DNA of 64,000 nt from Teredinibacter haidensis (GTDB lineage Bacteria > Pseudomonadota > Gammaproteobacteria > Pseudomonadales > Cellvibrionaceae), in NCBI RefSeq assembly GCF_014211975.1, contig NZ_CP060084.1, forward strand, positions 806,001 to 870,000, given 5' to 3'. Shown in pieces: positions 24,314-33,189 of this stretch. The stretch's first letter is position 1; each line of letters opens with the position of its first letter. Made by a program: the position numbers and the translations under genes. A model generated the notes under the pieces. That model made no database searches and was not told the DNA's origin. It was given only the letters and a program-made list of their open reading frames with translations.

Positions 24314-27300
24314 ATGATTGAATCCATTATTCGTTGGTCCGTTGGCAATCGTTTTTTTGTCTTACTTGCGACCGCCATACTCGTTGGGGTCGGGTTGTTT
24401 TCCTTAAAGCGTACGCCTGTGGATGCAATTCCCGATCTTAGTGACGTACAGGTCATTATCAAAACGTCTTACCCCGGGCAGGCGCCTCAGGTGGTTGAAG
24501 ATCAGGTGACCTATCCGCTCACGACGGCCATGTTGTCGGTACCTGGCGCTGTGACGGTACGAGGTTACTCTTTTTTTGGCGATTCATATGTTTACATCAT
24601 TTTTGATGAGCAAACGGATCTTTACTGGGCGAGAAGCCGCGTCTTGGAATATCTGAGTCAGGTAGCGCCTTCGTTACCCCCAGCGGCGAAACCTCAACTA
24701 GGCCCTGATGCCACTGGTGTGGGCTGGGTCTATATCTACTCACTTATTGATCGAACGGGAAAACACGACCTGAGCCAGCTGCGAAGTTTGCAGGATTGGT
24801 TTTTAAAATACGAACTTCAGACGGTGCCGGGTGTTTCAGAAGTCGCGGCCGTTGGAGGTATGGTCAAGCAATACCAGGTGACAGTAAACCCAGAGAAATT
24901 ACGGGCTTTTGGTATTCCCTTGTCTCATATTCAGATGGCGATTAAACGGGCAAACCAAGAGGTCGGTGCATCGGTCGTTGAAATGGCTGAAGCCGAGTAC
25001 ATGGTGCGTGCCTCGGGCTACTTACAGAGTGAAGAGGATTTGGCCAACATTCCGTTGGGTGTGAATGAAAATGGCACTCCATTACTTTTGAAGGACGTTG
25101 CGGATATCGGTCTCGGACCGCAAATGCGCAGAGGAATTGCCGAACTCAATGGCGAGGGTGAAACAGTAGGTGGTGTTGTGGTCATGCGTTTTGGTGAAAA
25201 CGCCCAGACCACCATCGATGGTGTCAAAGCTAAGCTCGAGCAATTGAAACAAGGCTTGCCTGAAGGCGTAGAGGTTGTCACGGTGTACGATCGCTCCGGT
25301 TTGATTGAGCGTGCGGTTGAAAACCTATGGCATAAGCTTCTTGAAGAGTTTGTTGTTGTCGCGCTCGTATGTATGGCCTTCCTTTTTCATATTCGCTCAT
25401 CCCTGGTGGCAATATTCAGTTTGCCGGTGGGTATTCTGACTGCGTTTATCATCATGCATGCTCAAGGCATTAACGCCAATATCATGTCGCTCGGAGGGAT
25501 CGCGATTGCCATTGGCGCGATGATTGATGGAGCAATCGTCATGATTGAAAACATGCATAAACACATGGAAAAGACGCCGTTGACCAAAGAGAATCGTTGG
25601 CAGGTTGTCGCGGAGTCGGCCTCTGAGGTTGGGCCAGCGCTGTTTTTTAGTTTGCTGATTATTACAGTGAGTTTCGTTCCTGTATTTACTTTAGAGGCTC
25701 AAGAGGGGCGGATGTTTAGCCCACTTGCTTATACCAAGACCTATGCAATGGCCGCGTCCGCGGCACTGGCAATCACCTTGGTGCCGGTATTAATGGGGTA
25801 TTTTATTCGCGGTCGTGTCTTGCCGGAACACAAAAATCCCATCAATCGCTTTTTAACTGCGACGTATATGCCCGTGCTGAAAAAAGTGCTGGCGTTTCCA
25901 AAAATGACGCTAGTGATCGCGCTGTTGCTACTTTCGACTGTCATGTGGCCCTTAGGAAAAATCGGCAGTGAGTTTATTCCGCCATTGGATGAAGGCGACT
26001 TGATGTACATGCCAACCACGTATCCCGGGATATCAATCGGTAAAGCTCGAGAGTTACTGCAGCAAACCGATAAGCTGATTGCCAGTGTGCCCGAAGTAAA
26101 AACAGTGTTCGGTAAGATCGGGCGAGCGGATTCTGCGACCGACCCCGCACCGCTCACCATGATAGAAACCTTCATTCAATTAAAACCACAAAGCGAGTGG
26201 CGAGAAGGTGTCACCACTGAAACGCTAAAAAAGGAATTTGATGCGTTGGTTAAACTTCCAGGTGTCACAAATGCTTGGGTGATGCCCATTAAAACGCGCA
26301 TCGATATGTTAGCCACGGGCATTAAAACGCCGGTGGGCATAAAAATCGCGGGGCCGGATTTAACGGTGATACAGGACATCGGAAAGCAGTTGGAGGTGAT
26401 TTTAAAAGATGTGCCCGGTACGGCATCGGTTTACTCAGAGCGCGTAGCTGGCGGGCGCTATCTCAACGTAGATATTAACCGGGCAAAAGCTGCGCGCTTT
26501 GGGTTGAATATTGCGGATGTTCAACAGGTCATCGCTTCTGCGATTGGCGGTATGAATGTCACGCAAACCGTGGAAGGGCTTGAACGTTACCCCGTGAATA
26601 TTCGGTATCCTCAGTCGTATCGAGATTCGCCCCAACAACTTGCGTTACTGCCGATTGTTACGCCCAGAGGTGAGCGGATAGCCCTTGGTGATGTCGCTGA
26701 TGTAAGGATAGAAGATGGCCCCCCAGGAATAAAAAGTGAGAACGCACGCATAAATGGTTGGACCTTTGTGGATATCGATGGCATTGACGTCGGTACCTAT
26801 GTTGTGAACGCTCAGCAGGTAGTTGCAGAGCAGCTTGAATTACCAGCGGGTTATTCGGTGGGGTGGTCCGGACAGTATGAATACATGGAGCGTGCCAAAG
26901 CCAAACTGACTTACGTCATTCCTTTGACCTTGGCCATTATCGCCATATTGCTGTTTATGAACTTCCGAAGCTTTATCGAAGTGGCAATATTGATGGGGAC
27001 ATTACCATTCGCCCTGATTGGTAGTATTTGGCTGATGTATTTTGAAAGCTTTAATTTCTCTATCGCCGTTGGCGTGGGTTTTATTGCTCTAGCCGGTGTT
27101 GCCGTCGAAATCAGTGTGATTATGTTGGTGTACTTAAATCAAGCTTGGAATCGGGCTAAGGCTGATGCTGAGGGCGGGGTGCTGTCGTCTGAAGCACTCC
27201 GACAAGCGGTTATCGATGGGGCGGGTCTTCGTGTTCGGCCAGTCATGATGACGGCGGCTGCCGTGACCGTCGGTCTGCTTCCAATTTTATACGGTTCAGG

Positions 27301-27424
27301 CACAGGTTCCGAAGTGATGAGCCGGATTGCCGCGCCGATGGTTGGCGGGATGATCAGTGCGGTGTTTTTAACGCTGTTGGTGTTACCGGCCGTGTATTTC
27401 CTATGGAAGAAACGTGTTTCCTAA
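24314..27424 (+). CDS. cusA: CusA-type heavy-metal RND efflux pump
   Basis: 1036 residues, full HME-RND length. It begins MIESIIRWSVGNRFFVLL and has the family's first periplasmic loop (RTPVDAIPDLSDVQV). The second membrane group has GAMIDGAIVMIENMHKHMEK, with the acidic proton-relay residues, and a second loop and final helices follow (AGVAVEISVIMLVYLNQA). It exports Cu(I)/Ag(I) from periplasm and cytoplasm in exchange for protons. Met content in the central loop fits the copper/silver subgroup. It is last of the core DUF411-cusCBA operon; a lipoprotein gene follows by 64 bp. Confidence 0.94.
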   Translation: MIESIIRWSVGNRFFVLLATAILVGVGLFSLKRTPVDAIPDLSDVQVIIKTSYPGQAPQVVEDQVTYPLTTAMLSVPGAVTVRGYSFFGDSYVYIIFDEQTDLYWARSRVLEYLSQVAPSLPPAAKPQLGPDATGVGWVYIYSLIDRTGKHDLSQLRSLQDWFLKYELQTVPGVSEVAAVGGMVKQYQVTVNPEKLRAFGIPLSHIQMAIKRANQEVGASVVEMAEAEYMVRASGYLQSEEDLANIPLGVNENGTPLLLKDVADIGLGPQMRRGIAELNGEGETVGGVVVMRFGENAQTTIDGVKAKLEQLKQGLPEGVEVVTVYDRSGLIERAVENLWHKLLEEFVVVALVCMAFLFHIRSSLVAIFSLPVGILTAFIIMHAQGINANIMSLGGIAIAIGAMIDGAIVMIENMHKHMEKTPLTKENRWQVVAESASEVGPALFFSLLIITVSFVPVFTLEAQEGRMFSPLAYTKTYAMAASAALAITLVPVLMGYFIRGRVLPEHKNPINRFLTATYMPVLKKVLAFPKMTLVIALLLLSTVMWPLGKIGSEFIPPLDEGDLMYMPTTYPGISIGKARELLQQTDKLIASVPEVKTVFGKIGRADSATDPAPLTMIETFIQLKPQSEWREGVTTETLKKEFDALVKLPGVTNAWVMPIKTRIDMLATGIKTPVGIKIAGPDLTVIQDIGKQLEVILKDVPGTASVYSERVAGGRYLNVDINRAKAARFGLNIADVQQVIASAIGGMNVTQTVEGLERYPVNIRYPQSYRDSPQQLALLPIVTPRGERIALGDVADVRIEDGPPGIKSENARINGWTFVDIDGIDVGTYVVNAQQVVAEQLELPAGYSVGWSGQYEYMERAKAKLTYVIPLTLAIIAILLFMNFRSFIEVAILMGTLPFALIGSIWLMYFESFNFSIAVGVGFIALAGVAVEISVIMLVYLNQAWNRAKADAEGGVLSSEALRQAVIDGAGLRVRPVMMTAAAVTVGLLPILYGSGTGSEVMSRIAAPMVGGMISAVFLTLLVLPAVYFLWKKRVS

Positions 27425-27488
27425 TCTCTCATGCCGGCACTTGATTAACGGTGTCGGCAATTTTAACCTTCAAAAGGATGAAAATCTC

Positions 27489-27839
27489 ATGAAAAATAAA
27501 TTTTTTAAGTTTGGTGTATTGGGCGCTCTTATTTTGTTACTGGGTGCCTGCTCTTCGTCGATGTACCACAAGGCACTAATGAAGGGCCAAATTGTTAAGG
27601 TGAATGATCGTGAAGTCGTGATGTGTATTGGCAGTCGGGAAGGAGCGAAGGCGAACGATGAATTCCGTGTTGTGCGTTCGACCTTCCGTACAGATGTTGT
27701 CGAAGAGGGTGAATCTGACTACGAGCTCATCGAAGTCGGTCGTGTTGAAATCGTAAGTATCGTTGATGAACATTATGCGGTCGCTAAAGTGATTAATGGA
27801 GATATTCAACTTCACGATGTTGCTGAAAGAGCTAAGTAG
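27489..27839 (+). CDS. Small lipoprotein, island family A
   Basis: 116 residues from the ATG at 27489, placed behind AAAAGGATG. The lipobox LLGACS marks a lipid-modified Cys. The mature part (KGQIVKVNDREVVMCIGSREGA, then EVGRVEIVSIVDEHYAVAKV) is clearly paralogous to the protein at 45504 (RGHVVNVSDDQVRVCIGKKDGA, GKVKITRITGEHFAVANV). Function unknown; the beta-rich pattern suggests a small barrel like those in flagellar-assembly or SH3-type lipoproteins. It probably belongs to the cus transcript. Confidence 0.7.
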   Translation: MKNKFFKFGVLGALILLLGACSSSMYHKALMKGQIVKVNDREVVMCIGSREGAKANDEFRVVRSTFRTDVVEEGESDYELIEVGRVEIVSIVDEHYAVAKVINGDIQLHDVAERAK

Positions 27840-27909
27840 TATGTGCCTTGAGCGATTGGGGCCTCACATCGGGCGCCAATCGTTTTCGTCTGGTTAAGTG
27901 AATTTCAAA

Positions 27910-27920
27910 ATTGTAATGTC
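27910..27920. promoter_or_regulatory. Half-site matching the cusR-region palindrome
   Basis: ATTGTAATGTC is identical to 11 bases of the inverted repeat at 31135-31160. It stands alone, between the lipoprotein and formyltransferase-like genes. It may be a response-regulator half-site or chance. Confidence 0.25.
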
Positions 27921-28033
27921 CGTGTCATGTTTGTGTTGGTTGCTGTCATCTACTGTTATTTTTGGTGCTCCTTTAAATTCGCTTGAGATATTAAGGGGTG
28001 ATTGAAAATAAACACAAGGGTAAGGATGGCGTA

Positions 28034-28900
28034 GTGAAAATCGCATATTTCGGGGATGATTTTTTTATTAATTGTTTTTATATGCTGCGAGAATTTGGGC
28101 ATGAAATAGCGTATGTATTCGTTTGCGCAGAAGAAGGGTATGGCGACAAGTTACTTGCACTGGCGAATGCTGAGAACATTCCCATAAGGTTCGATAAAGT
28201 AGAGGCTGGATTTGTAGATAAAATCATTTGTGAAGATAAAATTGACTGTGTTTTTTCTGCTGGTTACGGATGGAAAATCAAATTTGATTACGATGCTGTC
28301 ATGTCAGTGAATGTTCATCCAACGCTGTTGCCGATGGGGAGGGGGCCCGACGCGGCGGCTTGGGTAACGCTCAAATACAGAGAGAGTGCAGGCGTTACTT
28401 TCCACAAACTGAATGGTGTCTTTGATGCGGGTGATATCCTATGCCAAAGGTCAATCGTGTTAGAGGAGCAGGATGGCTGGGAAATGTACATGGCGAAGGT
28501 CCAGATTGAGGTGGCTTGGGCTCTTCCTGAGTTGCTAGAGAATATTTCCGAGCTTTATGAAAAAGCAATGAGTCAGGAGTCAGGCGTTAATTGGCCACCG
28601 GCTACAATAGCTGAGCGATTAATCGATTGGGATATGACTCAAGATAAAATCAGAACCATCACAAAAGCGTTTGGTCGATGGGGCGTGATTGCATTGGTGG
28701 GCGATACGTATTTACTCATTAATGATCTTGAACTTAGCACTTATTCACATAGTTTTCCGGTAGGAAAACCATTAAACGAAGACCGTTATGCTTTCACTAT
28801 CGCGACTAAAGAGGGGCTCGCGCTTTTGGCTAAAAAGAATATTCTTCGGACGCTTGACGTTACTGAAGCGCGGAATCTTGGTTTATCAATCGGTCATTGA
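28034..28900 (+). CDS. Formyltransferase-domain protein
   Basis: 288 residues from the GTG at 28034 (AAGGA seven bases upstream); a GTG at 27998 would add 12. The N-terminal domain is of the formyl-transfer type: KIAYFGDD start, NVHPTLLPMGRGPDA with the Asn and His of the catalytic set, GVTFHKLNGVFDAGDIL with the Asp. The C-terminal ~90 residues resemble the Fmt C-terminal OB region. It would move a formyl group from 10-formyl-THF. It is too diverged to be the housekeeping methionyl-tRNA formyltransferase, and the acceptor is unknown; sugar-amine formyltransferases are an alternative. Its place in a copper island is unexplained. Confidence 0.75.
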   Translation: MKIAYFGDDFFINCFYMLREFGHEIAYVFVCAEEGYGDKLLALANAENIPIRFDKVEAGFVDKIICEDKIDCVFSAGYGWKIKFDYDAVMSVNVHPTLLPMGRGPDAAAWVTLKYRESAGVTFHKLNGVFDAGDILCQRSIVLEEQDGWEMYMAKVQIEVAWALPELLENISELYEKAMSQESGVNWPPATIAERLIDWDMTQDKIRTITKAFGRWGVIALVGDTYLLINDLELSTYSHSFPVGKPLNEDRYAFTIATKEGLALLAKKNILRTLDVTEARNLGLSIGH

Positions 28901-28989
28901 TTATCTTAATGAGTATTGAGCCCTCGTTGGTTTATGTATAACGGTTTTATGGTAGGAAACGATCCTAGTTGGTATCGGTTATTTGGGCG

Positions 28990-30408
28990 TCACTTGGCGC
29001 TGGTTACAACCGGAAACTGGATGGCAAATTCTGTTTTCCCTCTTTCACTGGTGCAACGTATGGTACCGTTATGTAGATCGATAATAGCTTTCACAATGGC
29101 GAGCCCCAAACCACTACTGCCTGAGTGCCGGGCGCCCTTTACTTGATAAAAACGATCAAAAAGTCTGTTGATTTCACTCGCCGGAATAGGCTCTCCCGTA
29201 TTACTGATGGAGAGCCATACACGTGGTTTTTCTCTGCTATTTTGTACATTGGTTTTGAGCTGAATCGTAATTGACCCTTCTCTTGGTGTATGCCGGATAG
29301 CATTCGATACAATATTGTTAAGGGCGCGACGAATCATGTTTTTGTCGCCGTCGATACTTACAGGGTCTAGTGAGATGCTCAATTTAATCTCCTTCTCATC
29401 AAGCAGATCAGCAAAATAGTCGATAATGGATCTAACCTCGGTGTCGATAGCAAAAGGCTCATGAACAAAATCAAGTTGAGCATTGTCTGTCTTTGCCAGC
29501 CATAGCATGTCATTGACCATTCCGGTTAAACGCTCATATTCTTCGAGGCAGGAGTACAGTGTTTCTTTATACTCCTCATTTGTTCGTGTTTTGGTTAGCG
29601 CAACCTGTGTTTGCACACTGAGGTTGGCCAAGGGAGTACGAAATTCATGGGCAAGATCGGCTGAAAAATTGTTGAGCGTATCGTAGCCTTTTTCAACTTT
29701 TGTCAGCATGTCATTAAATGCACAGACCAGTTCTTTGAGCTCGGGTGGTGTGTTTTGCATCTGCAAACGCTGGTCTAATTCACTGGCTCCGATGTTGCGT
29801 ATGTCTTGCGAAATTCGGTGGATGGGCCGAAGTCCGAGTTGTGTAAAAAAAAAGATGGCTGCCGCGCTGACAATGCATAACGCCAAGATGATGAGCCACA
29901 ATGTTTGTCGAAAGCCCAAGATGAAGTGGTTGTGAAAGTCGAGTGAGGCGCCGAGGATTATAACGTAGGTTCGATTGTTTACCTGACGTGATAAACGGGT
30001 AAGGCGGTATTCATGACCTTCAAATACAGCATTAGAAAGTGTGCTGGCACTTAAATTCTGAAAGCTCGTCCCAATCGTTAAGGCATGCTCTGCAAGTGTA
30101 TCGTGGTTACTGTACACCAGTTTATCTGGGGAGATAAACACACCGAAATAGATACCGTGGTGGCCGGCAACACTTAGTGCTAATTGTTTGCTCAGGGTGG
30201 AAGTGTCAGAGCTTTCCTGTTCCAGAGTATCGTCAATCGCCTTGAGGACCACTTGAAGTTCGTCGGTATCCTGCTCGATAAAATGGCGTTTAACGGAGTA
30301 TTCAACGACGAGCCCCAGTAGCAGGAAGCAGATCAATACAATGCCCCAGACGGATAATGCAGTGCGAAACGTAATAGACCGCGGAAGATGACTAATCATC
30401 AAGTACAT
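28990..30408 (-). CDS. cusS: CusS-type heavy-metal sensor kinase
   Basis: 472 residues; ATGs at 30408 and 30399 are both possible. Two membrane helices (ALSVWGIVLICFLLLGLVVE and TLWLIILALCIVSAAAIFFF) bracket a ~130-residue periplasmic sensor. A HAMP segment, the H-box DLAHEFRTPLANLS, an N-box region and the ATP lid GSSGLGLAIVKAIIDLHNG follow. It senses periplasmic copper/silver and phosphorylates CusR. Its start overlaps the regulator stop, so the two are co-translated on the strand opposite to the efflux genes. Confidence 0.9.
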   Translation of the reverse strand: MYLMISHLPRSITFRTALSVWGIVLICFLLLGLVVEYSVKRHFIEQDTDELQVVLKAIDDTLEQESSDTSTLSKQLALSVAGHHGIYFGVFISPDKLVYSNHDTLAEHALTIGTSFQNLSASTLSNAVFEGHEYRLTRLSRQVNNRTYVIILGASLDFHNHFILGFRQTLWLIILALCIVSAAAIFFFTQLGLRPIHRISQDIRNIGASELDQRLQMQNTPPELKELVCAFNDMLTKVEKGYDTLNNFSADLAHEFRTPLANLSVQTQVALTKTRTNEEYKETLYSCLEEYERLTGMVNDMLWLAKTDNAQLDFVHEPFAIDTEVRSIIDYFADLLDEKEIKLSISLDPVSIDGDKNMIRRALNNIVSNAIRHTPREGSITIQLKTNVQNSREKPRVWLSISNTGEPIPASEINRLFDRFYQVKGARHSGSSGLGLAIVKAIIDLHNGTIRCTSERGKTEFAIQFPVVTSAK

Positions 30409-31072
30409 CCAGGGTATAACCCATGCCGCGCACTGTGTGAATCAGTTTTGTTGGCGCTGAATCGTCAATTTTTGCGCGCAAGCGACGCACGGCAACATCG
30501 ATCACATTGGTGTCGCTATCAAAGTTCATATCCCATACATGGGATGCAATTAGGGCTCTCGTCAGCACTTCGCCTCGTCGACTGGCGAGGAATTCCAACA
30601 GTGAGAATTCTTTGTTGCTTAAAGCAATACGCTGATCACCACGATGCACCCGACGCTTTTTTAGGTCGATATGCATGTCATCAATGTCAATGGTCTCTGA
30701 TAGGGGCGCAGACGTTCCCCGGCGTAACAGCGTTTTTACACGCGCGAGGAGTTCGGGAAAAGCAAAAGGTTTAATGAGGTAATCGTCACCGCCAAGCTCA
30801 AGGCCCTTCACACGATCATCGATGCTGTCTCTGGCGGTAAGGAATAGTATAGGCGTTGCAATAGCGGCTTCCCGTAGAGCGGTCACCAGACGAAACCCAT
30901 CAATGTCCGGCAGCATGACATCCAGAATGATGATGTCGAAGGGTTCGGTTTTGGCTATGTGGTGCCCATCTAGCCCATTATCGCACCAACGGACGTTGTA
31001 CCCCGATTCTGAGAGGCCTTTTTGAACGTACTGGCCGATCTTTGGCTCATCTTCAACTACTAATATTTTCAT
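30392..31072 (-). CDS. cusR: CusR-type response regulator
   Basis: 226 residues of the OmpR/PhoB class. The receiver has the acidic pair EDEP near the start, the phospho-accepting Asp in IIILDVMLPDIDG, TAR and a conserved Lys in YLIKPFAF. The C-terminal winged helix ends with DVAVRRLRAKID and HTVRGMGYTLD. It activates copper/silver efflux genes when phosphorylated by CusS. A perfect inverted repeat 62 bp upstream of its start is the likely binding site, shared with the divergent small-protein/cytochrome operon. Confidence 0.92.
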   Translation of the reverse strand: MKILVVEDEPKIGQYVQKGLSESGYNVRWCDNGLDGHHIAKTEPFDIIILDVMLPDIDGFRLVTALREAAIATPILFLTARDSIDDRVKGLELGGDDYLIKPFAFPELLARVKTLLRRGTSAPLSETIDIDDMHIDLKKRRVHRGDQRIALSNKEFSLLEFLASRRGEVLTRALIASHVWDMNFDSDTNVIDVAVRRLRAKIDDSAPTKLIHTVRGMGYTLDVLDD

Positions 31073-31134
31073 GATTTCTATTTAGTGCGGCTTCTAGGAG
31101 AACCAAGAGTACGTTGTCCTTTCAATTCGTGCGA

Positions 31135-31160
31135 GCGACATTACCATATTGTAATGTCGC
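31135..31160. promoter_or_regulatory. Inverted repeat, candidate CusR box
   Basis: GCGACATTAC and GTAATGTCGC form perfect 10-bp arms around CATATT, in the 217 bp between divergent cusR and the gene at 31290. A dimeric response regulator bound here could control both directions. Confidence 0.65.
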
Positions 31161-31289
31161 AGTAATCGGTCTGTTGGTGGAAATGGGCTAACGTAGAACC
31201 TATCAATAAAGCACCCGAAACCGTCCAACCGACTGTTGGCTTGGAGTAGGGGTAGTAGTTAATCAACCATACAAAAAAAGGTTCTTGAT

Positions 31290-31565
31290 ATGCGCAAAAT
31301 TCTAACTCGTGTTGCCGCTTATGGCGCACTGACCATTTTACCGGCTTTTGCGTTGGCTCACGAAGAGGCTGAGCATGCCAAAACTGCCGAACCCCCCAAA
31401 TGTGAAGCAATGAGTGCCATGGATCATAGCAAGATGAAAAAGGATGATCCTGTGATGCAAGCGATGATGAAAAAGTGCATGAAAACACACGCCAAGCAAT
31501 CTGAAACAGAAGGTGAAACATCACACCAAAAGTCAGAAGGCCATAAAAAACATGATTCGCACTAG
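31290..31565 (+). CDS. Small secreted Met/His/Lys-rich protein
   Basis: 91 residues: a signal peptide (ILTRVAAYGALTILPAFALA), then a hydrophilic peptide rich in His, Met, Lys and Glu (HEEAEHAK, MSAMDHSKMKKDD, MMKKCMKTHAKQ). No fold is visible. It probably binds copper in the periplasm. It is the first gene divergent from cusR, downstream of the candidate CusR box, with AAAAGG before the ATG. Confidence 0.65.
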   Translation: MRKILTRVAAYGALTILPAFALAHEEAEHAKTAEPPKCEAMSAMDHSKMKKDDPVMQAMMKKCMKTHAKQSETEGETSHQKSEGHKKHDSH

Positions 31566-31601
31566 CATTAATTTTGTGTGGCAAATTGGAGTTTGAGTCT
31601 T

Positions 31602-32147
31602 GTGAAACGCGTTTTATTTGCGATGATATTTTTACTCGGTATTGGTGGTGTAGGCTACGTGGTTTTGGGGTTGTATCCCATAGGCGCAGATGTGCCTCAT
31701 ACCAAGTTGACCTATGAGCTACTTGAGTTTGCACGTGAGCGTTCGATTTCACGCGCATCTCAAGACATTGGCGTGCCGAATCTAGAAAACCCAGATTGGT
31801 TGTTACGCGGTGGGGCAGACTACAACGATATGTGCGCCTCATGCCACTTAAAGCCAGGGAAAACAGAATCAGATTTGAGCGTTGGGCTTTACCCCAAGCC
31901 GCCAAATCTAAGTGTAATACACACAGATCATACACATGGCGACCCGTCCGTAGAGGGGCAAGCCAGGCGTCAATTTTGGATCATTAAGCATGGGATCAAA
32001 GCTTCGGGTATGCCTGCGTGGGGTCCGACCCATAGTGATGAGCGAATCTGGGCGATGGTGGCCTTTTTGCAGCGATTGCCAGGGCTGGACTCAGAGCAAT
32101 ATCAGATTCTCACCGCGCGAGGCGAAGGCCAGCATGAGCATCATTGA
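31602..32147 (+). CDS. Mono-haem cytochrome c, membrane-anchored
   Basis: 181 residues from the GTG at 31602 (GGAG upstream); a GTG at 31578 is possible. An N-terminal helix (VLFAMIFLLGIGGVGYVVLG) acts as signal or anchor. One haem site, CASCH (C78, C81, H82), and a likely axial Met in SGMPAWG (M137) fit a class I cytochrome c. Electron transfer in the periplasm is expected; the partner is not evident. His-rich end (QHEHH). Next gene overlaps its stop by 14 bp. Confidence 0.8.
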   Translation: MKRVLFAMIFLLGIGGVGYVVLGLYPIGADVPHTKLTYELLEFARERSISRASQDIGVPNLENPDWLLRGGADYNDMCASCHLKPGKTESDLSVGLYPKPPNLSVIHTDHTHGDPSVEGQARRQFWIIKHGIKASGMPAWGPTHSDERIWAMVAFLQRLPGLDSEQYQILTARGEGQHEHH

Positions 32148-32655
32148 TGAGACAGGGGTAGCAAGGTATGAGCTTGTTGAAAATATTGATCAAATGCGAG
32201 CGTTATTTCCGCTATTGAATGCACAATTTGATGAAGAGCAATGTCTTTTTGCGCATGCAGAATTACTAACGCATTTCAGAGGCGGCGAAGATGCCGTGAG
32301 TGCGGTGCTCGATTTTTGGGCAACGGATTTTGGTATTGATGTCATCGCAGCCTACAGTGGAAATCATAAAGTTGGGTTTATAGCGACTCAGGTTAAATGT
32401 GATGTGTATTATGGGCAAGAAATCAGTGTGGCAGAAATAGTTGCCGTGTATGTCGTAGAGATATTTAGAAGAAAAGGCGTTGCCACCAAACTCCTATCAC
32501 TGGCTAGCGCGCGATTAACGGCGCAAGGCGTAAGCTTAGTGACGACTTCCTGGTTGATGGGAAATAATGCCTCGCGAAAACTATATGAAAAATTTGAATT
32601 TGAACCCGTGTGTGTACATGCGCGAAAACGATTGGTGTCTGACTTTGTTCGCTAA
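32134..32655 (+). CDS. GNAT-family N-acetyltransferase
   Basis: 173 residues from the ATG at 32134, preceded by AAGG. The acetyl-CoA binding fold shows VAEIVAVYVVEIFRRKGVATKL (strand 4 plus the pyrophosphate loop RRKGVA) and the later NNASRKLYEKFEFEP motif. Acceptor unknown. It overlaps the cytochrome stop, so it is in the same transcript. Confidence 0.8.
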   Translation: MSIIDETGVARYELVENIDQMRALFPLLNAQFDEEQCLFAHAELLTHFRGGEDAVSAVLDFWATDFGIDVIAAYSGNHKVGFIATQVKCDVYYGQEISVAEIVAVYVVEIFRRKGVATKLLSLASARLTAQGVSLVTTSWLMGNNASRKLYEKFEFEPVCVHARKRLVSDFVR

Positions 32656-32662
32656 TCTGTTA

Positions 32663-33061
32663 ATGCTGGGAGCGTTGTTGAAAAGAAATGTTAAACATGA
32701 CTGGTGTTCTGCTTCGCGCCTAGTCATCTATCTCGTATTGATCGGTGGCATTTTAAATAATATCGCATATGCACACAGTGGCGATGATCCCAATCGGGAA
32801 TTGGAAAAATTAAATAACCAGGTTAAATCGCATAACGCAGAATTTAAATCGCTCTCCGATACAAAAGAAAAAAAGAAAAATATTTCTCAACAAATTAGAG
32901 GCGTTAGATCGACAATATTGTTGTTAAGGAATGAATTATCGGGGACTCGCGCAAATCGTTGTATTAAAAACGAAGATGAAATTGATTATTTTAAGGAGTT
33001 AGATAAAGCGCTTAAAGCGAGTGAGAAAGCGTTGGCGCAGTTGAATCAAGTCATTCATTAA
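32663..33061 (+). CDS. Secreted coiled-coil protein
   Basis: 132 residues from the ATG at 32663; a TTG further in is possible. A signal peptide (LVIYLVLIGGILNNIAYA) precedes a mostly helical, charged region with heptad character (RELEKLNNQVKSHNAEFK, ELDKALKASEKALAQL). No metal motif and one Cys. Function unknown; I do not recognise the family. Probably the last gene of the 31290 transcript. Confidence 0.55.
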   Translation: MLGALLKRNVKHDWCSASRLVIYLVLIGGILNNIAYAHSGDDPNRELEKLNNQVKSHNAEFKSLSDTKEKKKNISQQIRGVRSTILLLRNELSGTRANRCIKNEDEIDYFKELDKALKASEKALAQLNQVIH

Positions 33062-33109
33062 GCGAGCGCGATCGGACTAGAGCAAGAAAATTCGGACTAC
33101 TTTGAAAAA

Positions 33110-33128
33110 TATAATGATTATCATTTGC
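33110..33128 (+). promoter_or_regulatory. Fur box
   Basis: TATAATGATTATCATTTGC matches the 19-bp Fur consensus at 15 positions by eye. It lies 62 bp before the TonB-dependent receptor, which would make that gene iron-repressed. Confidence 0.75.
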
Positions 33129-33155
33129 ATTTAATATGGCGGTTTTGTAGTGTGG

Positions 33156-33185
33156 CACCTTTCTGGTTGTTTTTACAAAAAGGTG
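33156..33185 (+). promoter_or_regulatory. Leader hairpin covering the receptor ribosome site
   Basis: CACCTTT (33156-33162) can pair with AAAGGTG (33179-33185), the Shine-Dalgarno sequence 4 bp before the ATG at 33190. The seven-pair stem with a 16-base loop would hide the ribosome site. Confidence 0.4.
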
Positions 33186-33189
33186 TTTT

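Noticed and set aside
28901..28989. Small frame around 28916-29146 as a gene
   Set aside because: It overlaps the cusS 3' end on the opposite strand and has no ribosome site or recognisable protein pattern.
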